64,000 bases of DNA from Papaver somniferum. Lineage: Eukaryota > Streptophyta > Magnoliopsida > Ranunculales > Papaveraceae. A program made the translations under genes and the position numbers. The stretch is taken from NCBI RefSeq assembly GCF_003573695.1, contig NC_039365.1, positions 82,315,089-82,379,088 on the forward strand. Reading direction: 5' to 3'. The notes under the pieces are model-generated. The model was not told the DNA's origin, did not search any database, and was given only the letters and a program-made list of their open reading frames with translations. Positions 1 through 11,175 of this stretch are shown in pieces (positions within the stretch are counted from its first letter, which is position 1; each line of letters opens with the position of its first letter).

Positions 1-626
1 CAAGCGAATGTGAAGCTACCCGATGTCCAAGTAGAATTCTCTCACACTGATACAGGTGCGGAGCTCCAATTACCCATAGTGGTGGAGGCCGCTGTAGCTG
101 GGATCGACCCTTCCACTCATACTCTGGTTTATGGGTTTTGAGTTCCGTCTCTTTCGCTGCTGCGTACAAGGATATTTTCGAGCGTACTGGTGTCCATATG
201 GTCAGTGTCGGACTGTTGGATATGAGGACGCTGTGCTATATGACCAAAAATCTGTTAGAGGTCGCCGACGAGCTTACTAAAGTGGGAGATGGTACCATTT
301 CTGCAGCTAAGATTAGTAGCTGGGAAGCATCTGTGCGGAAAAGCACCAACTTGAAGTTTCCGATAGGTTGGCTAGAGGCATTGTTAGTGCATGTGAAGAA
401 TCGTAATGACCCTCGTGTTCAACTTACCACTCGGGTAACCAAGCTCGAGGAAGAGTTGGAGAAGTGCTCTGGGGTGACCAAGCAGAGGAGAGAGGTTCTG
501 GACCAGCTTCTTGCCCAGGTGGGGGCGGCGAGTGATGAGCTACTTCGTGCAGAAGCTGCAGAGAAGGTTGCCCGAGATGCTCTCGAGCAGGCGCAACAAG
601 AGTTGTCCTCCCTTCAATCAATCTGA
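1..626 (+). pseudogene. Coiled-coil C-terminal part of an element-borne ORF, cut by window edge
   Basis: Two overlapping open frames. Frame 1 is open from base 1 to a TGA at 139-141. Frame 3 is open from about 138 to a TGA at 624-626 and its only upstream start is TTG, so it is not an independent gene. Together they look like one coding stretch with a frameshift near 138 or an exon junction. Residues 1-90 of the second part contain FAAAYKDIFERTG and SWEASVRKS; the last 70 residues are Glu/Leu/Ala-rich and heptad-like, a probable coiled coil. Similar tails occur in plant-mobile-domain-like proteins and in extra ORFs of Tat-lineage gypsy elements. It lies antisense to the gag at 2315-3696, with tandem arrays between. 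Function unknown. Confidence 0.4.
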
Positions 627-868
627 TGCACTCTTTACTTTTTATCTTATGAACAATTTCATCTTTTCCGGCCAGACTACTTTTAATTCAAGTTGTTGTA
701 TTGCTTCTCTTTTGTTTTAGAATCTTTGATGTTTGTTTAAGTTGATGGTGGTTGAATCTTTTGATTGTGCGTGCTTCCTATTTTGCTTTGTTGTTTATTG
801 TTTTGAAAACCTCAAGCAATAGCTGATTGTCATCTATCTGTTTCTGAGCGTACTTTTCCTCCTTATAG

Positions 869-1183
869 CGATTTCCGCGCTTGTTCGCTCCTTTGATATT
901 CCTGGTGAATTGGAGCGCTTGCTCCTTCTGGGGAGGGAGTTGGCTTCTTGAGCAGCGTACGCGGATAAGATGCATGTGATTTATCCTGGTCGAGAGGATA
1001 CGCTAGCTTCTACTCGCAAATCAAAGGTTCCCAGCGAAATGAAGGGTCTCGCTGAATTGTCTAATGAAGACGATTATGCGTTGGCTAACTGCTATTGATC
1101 AGCGTGAGGAAGAGCTGTTAATGGTGTAGTCCGTAGATGCAGAAATTTCTCGTTATCGCGTGTTACTATCAGATGATGAATGA
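869..1183 (+). pseudogene. Decayed second exon of the same ORF
   Basis: A splice-acceptor-like CTTATAG ends at 868. The frame behind it reads through GELERLLLLGREL, a TGA, DKMHVIYPGRED and MKGLAELSNEDDYALA before another stop; a shifted frame then gives a REEELL and DAEISRYRVLLSDDE segment ending at a TGA (1181-1183). Its charged, leucine-rich composition matches the exon ending at 626. The gap 627-868 would be an intron. It has at least one stop and one frameshift, so it is not functional. Confidence 0.35.
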
Positions 1184-1305
1184 GTGACAGACGACTTGTT
1201 GTTGTTTGGTTATTCCATCCCTCATTTTAACAGGGACGCTGGGTAGAAACTTGTGATAAAGCGTATTTACCATATCTTTCCCTCCCCTCCCCCCTTTTTT
1301 TCTAG

Positions 1306-1600
1306 CGGGGATTGAGAGTGCGGGATGTATGTTAAACGCGTCTATTCCCCCCTTCGTTTTTCTCAATGGGGTTGGGAGGGAGGGATGTATGTGAAACTCG
1401 CCTACTCCCCCTATGTTTTTCTCAACAGGGAACTGGGAGGGCGGGATGTATGTTAAACGCGCCTACTCCCCCTCTGTTTTTCTCAACAGGGAACTGGGAG
1501 GGCGGGATGTATGTTAAACGCGCCTACTCTCCCCTTTTTTTTTTTGATGGGGATCCGGAGGGCGGGATGTGTGTAGAACGCGGCTACTCCCCCGTTTACA
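1306..1600 (+). repeat. Tandem array, 60-61 bp unit, about 5 copies
   Basis: The phrase GGGATGTATG or GGGATGTGTG recurs at 1322, 1382, 1443, 1504 and 1564. Each is followed by AAACGCGCCTACTCCCCC-like sequence and a T-rich spacer. The array is GC-richer than its surroundings. Open frames through it are a consequence of periodicity. Confidence 0.85.
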
Positions 1601-1639
1601 TTCCTGTGTCTTTTAGTAAGTTTGCGTATCCAATCGGGT

Positions 1640-2195
1640 GCCATTGGCGTTCCCGCAGCCTTTTGTAAGTTTATCAGGCGCCATTGGCATTCCTGCAACT
1701 TTTAGTAAATTTGTTAGACGATCTGGCACCCTTGGCATTCCCGCAGCCTTTTGTCAGTCGATCAGGCGCCATTAGAATTCCCGCAACCTTTTGTCAGTCG
1801 ATCGGACGTCATTAACGTTCCGCAACCTTTTGTCAGTCGATCCGGCGCCACTGGATTTCCCGCAACCTTTTGTCAGTCGATCGGACGTCATTAACGTCCG
1901 CAACCTTTTGTCAGTCGATCGGACGTCATTAAAGTTCCGCGACCCTTTGTCAGTCGATCGGGCGCCATTGGCTTTTCCGCAACCTTTTGTCAGTCGATCG
2001 GACGTCATTAACGTTCCGCAACCTTTTGTCAGTCGATCAGACGTCATTAACGTTACGCGACCTTTTGTCAGTCGATCGGGCGCCATTGGCTTTCCCGCAA
2101 CCTTTTGTCAGTCGATCGGACGTCATTAACATTCCACAACCTTTTTTCAGTCGATCAGACGTCACTAACGTTCCGCGACCTCTCTCATCACTCAA
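1640..2195 (+). repeat. Tandem array, 39-40 bp unit, about 13 copies
   Basis: The core TTGTCAGTCG recurs at 1751, 1791, 1830, 1870, 1908, 1947, 1987, 2026, 2065 and 2105, with earlier and later degenerate copies. Units alternate between GGACGTCATTAACGTTC and GGCGCCATTGGC variants after the core. A period of 39 is a multiple of three, which keeps several frames open on both strands. Arrays of this size between coding region and LTR are typical of Tat/Ogre/Retand-type gypsy elements. Confidence 0.85.
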
Positions 2196-2314
2196 GAGAT
2201 TTTTTTTGGAAAAAAGACATCACAAATTATATATATATAATTTTATTATTATATATTTTTTTACCCGTGTTTGCTATCGCGCTCTTACATTCAGCTCATC
2301 GACTTCCTTTATTC

Positions 2315-3696
2315 TTAATGACGTGGGAAAGAGTCTCGCTCGATTATTTGTCTTGCTGCCTCGAGCCCTCCAGACTCTCGTTTCCTTTCGAATATGCTTC
2401 TTATCGCGAGGCATTCTACTGTCGGATGTCCCATTCTCCTATGATAATGGTAATACCTTGCAGCGTTCTTATTCATTTTATTGATGTCCACCACTATCGG
2501 CGGAAATTGAACCTCACCCTCGGCTACCCACTGGTTGAGGAGCCGACAGTATGTTCTCTTCCATATGGTAGTGAAGGGGGAGATGATCTCGAATCCTTTC
2601 TAATCCATCTGTTTTTCCTTTGGGGGAGGTCTCCTCCTTGTTGTCGCCTTCCGCTTCTCTCTTTGTTATTAGGCTTGTAGGGGATTACAGATGCGGTACT
2701 TACAGTATGACACCAGTTAACATTTGCGAGTAACTCTTCCATGCAGTCGGCGATTCTTTCAGCAGCTTCCTCTAGTTCGACGAAGGTTTGAAATATAAAG
2801 TTGATCAAATTCCCTTTGAAGGACTGAATCATTCCTCGTACACATATTTCCACGAGTGCTTCTTCATTAATGTCTTCATGACAGTCTAGTGCCGTCCATC
2901 GGAACCTTGCCATAGATGTCCCTATTTCTTCACCTGGCCTTTGTCCGCTTCTGCTTAGGTCTATGGACGTAACTTTCCGCTTGGCTGAATAGAATTTTCC
3001 CATAAACATCAAGTACATAAGGGGCCAAGAATCTATGCTTCCTTCTTTTAAGTTATCGTACCAAGTAAAGGTTGTTCTTGTCAGTGATTTGGGGAATTCT
3101 ATCAAACACAGTTTCTCATCGGAAATTCTATCATTCATGGCTGAGAGAAAACGGCTGACATGTTCCCGTGCGTTTCCCTGTCCATCGTAAGTTTTAAACT
3201 TGGGATAAACATAGCCCCCGGGGAACTGATATTCCCGAATACTTAAGGGATATGGGTTGTTTGTTTGCTGGTGGTTATCTTGCTTCGTGATATGATACCT
3301 ATGCTCCAGGTACTCCGCCATTTCCTCTTGTGTGATTACTGCAGCCTTGGTACTCTGGTGTTTTTCCGCTTCGGTTGCTTCCCTAGGGGCACTTTGGCCT
3401 GCAATCACGGCGTGAGCTATCCATTCTTCCAAAGCTTGCCTCTTTTGCAATCGTTATTCTAATTCTTTCTGAATACCTTGCATGCCCGGGGTTATAGGTC
3501 TTGATTGTCGAACCATTTTTGCATCTTCTTTGTGCGTGGAATTTTGGTGAGCGTCTTCAGATCGTTGATCTGCGCTTTGATGCGGTGTTTCTTCCTCGCT
3601 ATCCCCTTCTTCTATGATGACCTCGTCAAGGTCAACAGAGCGGTTAGTTGATTGATTTCCTGCCGCACCAAGATTACTGTTATTTGACTGCATCAT
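2315..3696 (-). pseudogene. gag: Ty3/gypsy gag, broken
   Basis: Retrotransposon gag protein (capsid domain). It begins at an ATG at 3696. One in-frame TAA at 3454-3456 interrupts an otherwise continuous frame (the following track is in register). The capsid core reads GNAREHVSRFLSAMNDR, then LTRTTFTWYDNL and GEEIGTSMARFRWTALDC. A frameshift follows near 2540. A zinc-knuckle-like YHYHRRMGHPTVEC lies at about 2405-2440; its first Cys is replaced by Tyr. No protease, reverse transcriptase or integrase follows; the tandem arrays come next. Inferred: a deleted, pol-less Tat-like element. Confidence 0.85.
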
Positions 3697-3714
3697 GGTG
3701 GGCTAGGCACGAGC

Positions 3715-3732
3715 CTCCGGGTGTGGTCGCCA
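3715..3732 (-). other. Primer binding site-like sequence
   Basis: Read on the minus strand, TGGCGACCACACCCGGAG begins 2 bases inside the LTR end. Position and the TGG start fit a primer binding site. A related TAGCGACCAC sequence has the same position next to the gypsy LTRs at 25529 and 32318. I do not assign the tRNA. Confidence 0.55.
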
Positions 3733-3734
3733 AA

Positions 3735-4102
3735 TGTTAATACCGGAATTCTCGTTAGGTTCTACCCGTCCTAGCCTACCAAGATGACCTCACTTTTCTT
3801 AGAATAGTATGAGGGAGAGTTGTTTTTCCATTGTACCTTGTCCTTTCTTATATAGACTTTCCAAAAGCCCATTCTTTTTATGGCATCTTGACATGTGTCC
3901 TAAACCTCCTTAATTACTACTAATGCCATCCCTTTTCTAATATAACCTTCTTTTTCCTTGTTAATTCCTTCATTGTCCCTTCCAACTCATGGGTACTTGT
4001 TTGGTGGACTTGGTCCTTAGTCCCCATGTTCTATGTGTGGCCTTTGCCCTCTTTGAGGCACCCTAACCTGGTTAAGGGGAACTATTTTTTCATGTATCAA
4101 CA
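3735..4102 (-). mobile_element. 5' LTR of the gypsy element, 368 bp
   Basis: Minus-strand LTR beginning TGTTGATAC and ending GTATTAACA, that is, TG...CA with a 9-bp imperfect terminal inverted repeat. A TATATAAG box lies near 3848-3855, in the expected place relative to the PBS and gag. The second LTR is not visible and should lie left of base 1 if the element is complete. The right flank starts ACTTT. Confidence 0.75.
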
Positions 4103-4836
4103 ACTTTCCATAATTATAATTAGTATTTTAGTTATAGTTAAAAGTAAATACACTGTACATTAATCCAAATACTTGGGTTGATCCTTTTAGTTAGGTTCGG
4201 TTTGAGCTTATACTATACACCAAGTGTATACCTTGTTGTTATCATCTTCTTGAAAGTATCTCTCTATATGAGATCACACAAGGTATCATACTTATAGGAT
4301 GATATCGAAAAGATTGTGGTGTACTTGGTACATGTTTTACAAGTTCACAAACTTGAACTTGTAAATATAAAAACTTGATTAATTAAACTCGATTGACTCG
4401 CATACACGAGTTGATTTTCTTAGTTCGCGAACTGGTCGATTTTTAGATAGTCATGGATGTTATATATCCAATAATACACAAACTAATTTATGCAGTTAGC
4501 GAACTGGTAGATATTGAATGTTTCTTGTACATCTTTTATTTTCAAGTACACAAATTATTTTGGGCAATTTGCGAACTTGTCAATCTAAAAGGCTCCTAAG
4601 TTACGAGACGACTTTTTAGTTCACAAATTGTTTTGCCAGTTCACGAACTGATTTGGTATTATGATAAATTAAGCTTGCCGTTATAGAACTACTTAAACAT
4701 GTCTATGCGGAAAACCACTTGGTACATTACATATACTTATGGTTGCACACATCTTCTTTGTGTTTCAAAGTAAACTTCTCACATGCTTAATTACATGTAT
4801 AATATGTCTATACATAGAAGTGTAACTTGCTTAGTA
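4103..4836. other. Non-coding repeat-like stretch with GTTCGCGAAC repeats
   Basis: No supportable gene. Between about 4420 and 4650 there are five variants of AGTTCGCGAACTGGT (for example AGTTAGCGAACTGG and AGTTCACGAACTG), each centred on a short palindrome. This resembles the U3 subrepeats of an LTR, but no LTR ends were found. Confidence 0.4.
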
Positions 4837-5330
4837 TTTATGGGTAAAACCAATTTAGTGGTGGAGCAGGCATATGCTAGATGAAGCAAATCGCGAAAAC
4901 CTTTAAACAGATGCACTGCACGAAAGCACCTTGAGTTCGAGAGACCAATCTGTAAGACTCTTTCTTAAACCAAGAAATGGTCGTTCTATATTCAATTCAG
5001 TCACAAGAGAGGGAAATGGTCGATCTACAGGGAGGGAAGCTGAGAACGTGTTGAGATCAATGAATTGGACTGCAAATGTATTGAACTGCTTTGAAGTCGA
5101 TTTCTCTGTGTTAGATCTATAAAAGGCTTAAGTATGTGATAATGATAGGTTTTCTTAAGTTTATCATAAGTTGAGGAACCTATTTTTATAAAAGGGATAG
5201 TTAACACATTGATATCCTGTAAATGGTGACGATTGAAAGGTAGTGAAAGAGTATGGAAGTGAAAAATCGTGGTTGAACCACTTCCGCTTTGTGAGAGGGA
5301 CTTGGTTGATTATCATACCACTACTCCATA
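4837..5330 (-). mobile_element. Degenerate gypsy LTR fragment
   Basis: Collinear with the inner ends of the LTRs at 25529 and 32318: TTTATGGGT, ATGCACTGCA, AATCTGTAAGACTC, then AACCAAGAAATGGTCGTTC and AGGGAGGGAAGC occur in the same order and spacing. Similarity fades after about 5200. It is older than the copies further right. Confidence 0.65.
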
Positions 5331-6473
5331 TACTCCTTCAAAATCTACCATGACTTACTCCACTTTGTCATCATGAATGTATTGCTACACCACACGTGTT
5401 GTAGGATTCCAGACCAAAACCCTAGTGAATATCCCCTAGTTTTGAGTATCATTTTCTTACACTTAATTGCTAAATTTTATGTGATCTACCTTGTATTATT
5501 TTTAATTTTCTATTTTTTGTCTTCATTAGGTGGATCTTCTAAAGATAATTGGAATTCGTTCAAATCCTGGATTTATTCTCACCATCTTGAAGAGGACGAA
5601 AAGACGAAGCTACGACGAAAGAATGAGGTCATTCCGACATCGCATAAAGAAGTTATGAGCGGTTGAAGCAAGTCAAAATTGCAAAAGTTGTGAACTCACA
5701 TAATTACTAAAGGCTAACGCGCCTTCTACTCAAGGCAACCATTGAACAATAAGGAGACTGAACTATCAGTCTCTTAAGACTCGGGGCTGCAAATATTTGA
5801 AAACGGATTTAACCATTAGAGGTTTTATCAATTCACCACCATAACTTTACTTGTTAAGAAGAGTTCACGACCAGGGAAGTTTTTCTTCCATGTTAGCCGT
5901 GAATTCACGACCATGTTCATGGTTGTGTGAGCTAAGAAATTGAAGGAATGGGAAGATATGAATAATGAAGTGGTTAATAGAGATGATGACAATTTGGTTA
6001 CGATGAATCTCTCTACCATTGGCAATGCTATGCTTGGTAGCTTGAGAAAGGTGCTACTGATTTTGAAGGAGCTTGATGATCGTGATGCTTCTCGTGGTTT
6101 ATGGTGAAGATAAAAAGTTTTTTTGGACTTAGAACTACAGGGAAAAATATTAATGCTGCTATTTCCATTACCTGTGACTAGTGAGTATCTAGAGTGATGA
6201 TGATGTTGATTATTTGATTGAGTAATATGTTTAGTGATACGTCGAATTCCTTAATAGCTTTCTATCTCTGATGTTCTTATTAATTTTTTTTCTTTTAGCA
6301 TAATTTAGTTATAATCATAACCAAAAAACCTTGTATCCATCGGTAACCAAAATGAATTGACAACCCATATCTCTCTGTAGATCGAATATGTCTTATTGCT
6401 ATACTTTTATTTATAATTGTGATTAAAAAGAACTTAAAATAATTTTCATCGGCTGACAAAACTGATCAAATTT
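5331..6473. other. Unassigned AT-rich sequence; right end probably a LARD LTR
   Basis: No recognisable gene. A short open stretch at 5529-5666, preceded by a splice-acceptor-like TTCATTAG and rich in Lys/Glu, is not recognised. The last bases (ACTGATCA up to 6468) precede a decayed PBS, so the right end is probably the 3' end of an LTR whose left end I cannot place. Confidence 0.35.
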
Positions 6474-7870
6474 TGGCCTCGCTGCCTGGGAGGCATAACA
6501 TATTGTTAGTTATTTTTGGTTTCTTTTTTGTAAATATTTTGTTCTATTTCTTAGTGTTTTTCAAGTTTCTTTTTAGGTTTTCGTGGTGTTAGCAGCTTGT
6601 TGGTGGTGTTTATCGACCATCAAAAGAGGGAGGTGAATTCTATGAACAGGTTGTATAAATCACTTTCATTTTTATATTTTTGTTAGATTTTCCTATTTTA
6701 GTGCATTCTTCATGTTTCCACACGGAAATAACATATACAGTACCCAAGATCAGGCCCATTATGGTGATAACTTGTTTAGTTATAATTCTCAATTTTTCAA
6801 TAATTTCCAACTGACAATGAGGTATAATTAGAATCAATCCTCTAGTTTTGAACAATATCTAACATAATCTTTTGGTGATTTTCATACGTACCAACAATAT
6901 TACAGTGGGTATGTACGTCAACAACCACAAAGAAGGTGGGATGGTTATACTTATAATTGGATCCAATCTAGTTGTATGCATATTTTGGATCAACTTCGGA
7001 ACATGCAAGATACATTAGACCAGCTTGATCCTACACCTAACAGAGAGAGTGTGGCAGCAATTGAATTCGACAACAGTATAACTTACCTAACTCCTGATCA
7101 TATTTATGATCATTTACCCATTCAACGGGAAGAGTCCTGGTTTAGTCATCCTATTTTAAGTAATGGTGGTAGGGTGTAAACATAAGAAAACTGTCAAAAA
7201 AACTGTATCAACTAGAAGATGACGGAATCCTAAAAGAAATTCTCCAAGAAATTTGCAATACTATAGGTAGGGAATTCAAATGACGTTCTTCTACTGTAGA
7301 ATATAAGGTCAACAAAGATTCCGAAGATGAGTCTGATATCGACGAAGATGAAATATTTGAGGATGAAAATAAATTGAATATTTTCGTGGAAGACCCAATT
7401 GAGATTTCCAAGGTTATAATGATGACATTTATGCTAAGATTTTTGTTGAGGCAGAAACTGAAAAAGATTGGTTAAAACGCTTGATAGAGGACCATGATAT
7501 ATAAGAAGTAAATAATTCACCAGAAATCTATGAGAACAATGAGGATCCCATAATACAAGAGATGGTGAAAGGTTTGTCTAATCCTTTGTATGATTCTATT
7601 TATTTTGATACTCCTCCTCTAATCGAAGTAGTTTCTAAAAGAGTTGATTTTAGGAAAATACCTCACCAATATGAAATTAAATTCCAACTTGGAATTCCAA
7701 TGATAGTCTCGACAATCCAATGTCTAAGTCTCGACAATCCAATGGCTAAAGAACACAAACAATAAGAGCCAATCATAAATGACTCATTGCAGGTGCACAT
7801 TTGGAATGCCAATGATAGTCCCCACCTTAACTTGAGAAAATATGGAGCGTTTGCTCTATATCCAACAAAA
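6474..7870 (+). mobile_element. LARD-type LTR element relic (LARD4)
   Basis: A decayed PBS at 6474-6491 (TGGCCTCGCTGCCTGGGA) matches the tRNA-Asp-type PBS at 44808-44825 at most positions and is followed by the same AGGCA. An ORF relic homologous to the LARD2 ORF follows at 6693. No 3' LTR is visible; element I begins directly after it. Confidence 0.6.
6693..7765 (+). pseudogene. LARD internal ORF relic
   Basis: Broken by several stops. It shares short blocks, in the same order, with the minus-strand ORF at 43088-44826: YDHLPIQREE against YDHSPIQRED, VEDPIE against EDPIEI, LIEDHDI against LVEDHDI, then EVNNS and IIQEMVKGLSNPL against VIQEIMQGLSNPL. The N-terminal part is Tyr/Gln/Asn-rich, the middle acidic. 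No known enzymatic domain. Confidence 0.65.
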
Positions 7871-8760
7871 TCGAGACAAATACCTTTTAAAATAGTAGAA
7901 ATTGACGTTTAGTCCCATAGTTACTGGGCTTTAGACTATATAGTCTTGTTCCCTCAAGCATAGTACCGAGAGATCCAAATTTACCCAATTTCGTACGAGT
8001 CGGTCCTTTTATAAACGATTCAGTCCAAACTATTATTTTTGGTTGATAATAATGCCCATCAGATATGATTTTTTCTCGACTTCGTTTTCATTTCTTCATT
8101 TTCGATATCGAGAACTTCCAGAACGAAGAAATCCTAAGAGGGAGAATTTAATTTCTCTAGTCTGCAATTTCAAGCTACAAACCTTAATCTGAGAATCAAA
8201 CAAATGGTTATCGGTACATATTCTTGAAGATTAATTCGCAATTGAAGAGAAAACTTGATGAGATTCAATTTCTTCAAATTAATCTGGAGATTTCATCATC
8301 AAAATCGATTTAAAAGATAAGGTTATCTCTTCTCATGCATCATTTTAATTCGATTAAGTGCTATTAGTTGATTAATTTCGAAATTGAATTTTAGAAAAAG
8401 CCTTTTAGGGTTTCAAAAACCTTAACTCTAAAGGTCTGATTTGAAATCATAGATGGGATTCGTAATTACTAGATCATCTTATCGTTTCTGATGCAAGAAT
8501 CTTACAAAAAAAATCACAAGACCTTAAATCTAGTATTACTACTGTTTTTTATACATGTACGGGTGGCAGATCTAGCTGATTTTGATACCTACCGCTTTCT
8601 TCTACATGGTTATCTGTGTTTTAATGCAGTATGATTTATGGATCTCTAAATATTTCATTAAGTAATTTTCACTAGCCATTGAAAGTTCAAACAAATTTTG
8701 CTCTTGTATTATCTAGGTATTGTACTAAGCACAATTAATATAATGCTTATAATATTATTG

Positions 8761-8836
8761 CGCGCCGAGAAGGATCCTAGTTCTATTGGATATGCAAATC
8801 AATTAGGCGATAGCCTTAGTAGCGCATGGTTGATTT
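8761..8836 (+). repeat. 76-bp repeat, copy 1
   Basis: CGCGCCGAGAAGG...GGTTGATTT. About 90 percent identical by eye to 9538-9613. Contains AAATCAA...TTGATTT arms enclosing an AGGC-GATA-GCCT hairpin. Not recognised as a known RNA gene. Confidence 0.8.
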
Positions 8837-9189
8837 CAAAGGAAACTAACAAATGAGTAGGATATACAAAGAACTAATAAGAGATAACCACCCTCATAAA
8901 ATGAATAAAAATTGAAGCACAAAAAGTATAACACCAACTTCTTTACTTTATAAATTAAACAAACCAGTCCTATCATTCCATATGTTCCTTTACTTTACCT
9001 TAAAATGTTACCAATTTTTTTTTTTTTGTTATTGTAGCCTGTAGGATTAAGTGAATGAAATTAAGTTCACTAACTATTACTCACTCCATCAAAACAGATT
9101 CCCTTTAATCTAGTCCTTACGAACCATGGGAGTACTGTATAAGCATTTTATTGACATTGTTAGAAATATCACATTCTTTCTACCTATGA

Positions 9190-9424
9190 TCTATCTTTTT
9201 CTCTCTGCAAATCTATTGTCTATTTTTTTGGTTTTTTGTTTTGCTGAAATCTGCAAGTGGAATTATTGGGCAAGTTTTATTTGCATTTTTGATGGTGTTT
9301 TGTATTGCAGCAGTGCCAAATTTGGCCAAGGAGTATATTGTTGGTGACGCTGAAGGTTGGACAATGAATGTTAATTACGATTCATGGGTTAGTGGGAAGA
9401 CATATACTGTTGGTGACAGCCTAG
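9190..9424 (+). pseudogene. Phytocyanin (plastocyanin-like) first-exon fragment
   Basis: The frame encodes a hydrophobic signal-peptide-like stretch (VLFAFLMVFCIAAVPNLA) followed by EYIVGDAEGWT and NYDSWVSGKTYTVGDSL, the N-terminal signature of the phytocyanin copper-binding domain. It stops at an AG/GTAATC donor at 9424/9425, where phytocyanin genes commonly have an intron. No second exon with the remaining copper ligands was found nearby. No in-frame ATG precedes the signal peptide back to the TGA at 9187. It is flanked by the two 76-bp repeats. Inferred: captured, non-functional gene fragment. Confidence 0.75.
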
Positions 9425-9537
9425 GTAATCCAATTAAAAGACAATTCCATTGTCATTCCAATAGGAAAATTAGATTTTTTTTATTGCAAATGTATAAATA
9501 TTGTTTATAGTAATACAATTTTAAAATGATATTCTTA

Positions 9538-9613
9538 CGCGCCGAAGGGAATCCTGGTTCTCTTGGATATACAAATCAATTAGGCGATAGCCTTAGTAGC
9601 GCATGGTTGATTT
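9538..9613 (+). repeat. 76-bp repeat, copy 2
   Basis: Second direct copy, 777 bp from the first. The substitutions are scattered and both inverted-repeat arms are conserved. Confidence 0.8.
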
Positions 9614-9840
9614 TCGCTCCCTTGTAGATTTTGAGAATTACTTAATGCTAGTCAATTGACATAACCTGCAAACCTTGATGTGAGCTTTTATGTTGTTATT
9701 ACGTAATAATAATAGGAAAAAAAAAGTATGTCTGCTGTGAAAGAGTGCTTATCCGCATCTTGTTAATGATTGATTGCCTACTTCCTTGGTGTCCATTTGT
9801 TTCGACTTAGATGGATTCTTCGTATCCAACCTTTGTGCAG

Positions 9841-10727
9841 ATTCTTTATACACCGAAGTAATAATGCTTCCTGAACCACATAAAGATGGAATTCAATTTA
9901 TACCGGATGCAACCAGTGATTACCTTAATATGAAGGTTGGTAGTCTTTGTCGGATATCCTTTTTACCTTAATCTAATAATGATCGGACTATATAGCTTAT
10001 ATTTGCAGATGATATCATGAAGAGATTTGTTCAAATGGGCATTTAGAGAATTGATGTACTTGAGGTGAGTCTGCTGGGTTCATTTCATGAGTTCAGTTTC
10101 CATTTCATATATACTTGAGTACATGATAATTTTGTTACAATTGTTTTATTATTCTATATATGATTGTGGTTACTCTGCTTGGTAACAATGAACTAGAGAT
10201 ATTAGTGGTTGTAAATATTGGTGCACATGTACGTAATGCAAGTGGACATATTTGTGCACCTGTAAGTAATCCAAGTTTACATTTTTGCATCTTAGTTCGA
10301 TAAGATAATATTAATTTGTTGGTTTACAGTCCATTTGTACACCTATTATTTTTTGCGTGTACATAAATGTACACCTGCTATTGTTAATGTGTACATAAAT
10401 GTACACTTGTTGATTTTAATGTGTATATAGTTGAACCACATGCTGAATTTTTGAAACTTCCATGTTTGAAAGATATTACTCAATCTCCTTATTGGTCTAA
10501 GGGCAGGGTAACTTGGATAAAGGTTTTCTTGTTCATGAATATTATATGTTGTTGCATCATTATATTCCAGATTCATTATTTGGACAAACTTTAATGAAAA
10601 TTAATTCAATTACATCATACTTGAAATGCAAATATGTGCTGATTATGCGGTATACATAAATACAGTTCAAGAGTTTGACACGAGTGATTCTGGAGCTAGT
10701 CTCGATGAGTCTATATCATGGGTAAAG
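9841..10727 (+). other. Unrecognised exon-like segments in element I
   Basis: Three segments have acceptable splice borders and open frames: 9841-9935 (after TTTGTGCAG, before GTTGG; includes YTEVIMLPEPHKDGIQF), 10009-10064 (after TTTGCAG, before GTGAGT; one internal TAG) and a segment ending at 10727 before GTATGAG (includes [19 protein letters not shown]). I do not recognise the product. They could be another captured host gene or a decayed transposase. Confidence 0.3.
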
Positions 10728-11175
10728 GTATGAGCATTTGATAATACAATTAAAGCATGTATTAACCTTAGTATTTTCATTTCATTTCTTGTTCTGTTTA
10801 CTTGGATGGTGAATCTTTATATGGTTTTACCACAATAATTTGACCTGGACAACCTAATTTATATTCAAAATTGCTTTTAGAAGTTATGATTCTGGAATAC
10901 GATGTGATACTCTAAACACTTGCCTTGCCAGTTTGTGCAGATTTTGATTTTGAATTGTTAACGTGCACACAGTGGCACACATGATTGGTAATGTGCATAT
11001 AATGGTACACATGTTCAAACTTGTAGGTGTGATCATGGTTGTATACATGTATTGGGTGTAAAAAGTTGTACACATGTTAATTGTTAAAGTGCACATACTG
11101 ATTATTAATGTGTACATAGTTGTACACTTATTGATTCTTAATGTGTACATAGTTGTACACCTATTGATTTTTAAT
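10216..11175 (+). repeat. Palindromic GTGTACA repeats, about 33-bp context
   Basis: Two clusters (about 10216-10435 and 10965-11170) of the unit GTGTACATAGTTGTACAC followed by YTGTTGATTNTTAAT. Each 18-mer has 7-bp inverted arms around a 4-base spacer. Several units have lost one arm. Confidence 0.75.

Noticed and set aside
1772..2129. Long ORFs on both strands with repeated VDRTSLTF-like peptides
   Set aside because: The 39-bp period is a multiple of three, so open frames arise by themselves; no start context and no family resemblance.
1640..2195. CRISPR-like periodic repeat
   Set aside because: Units are contiguous with no unique spacers; plant minisatellite in a retroelement.
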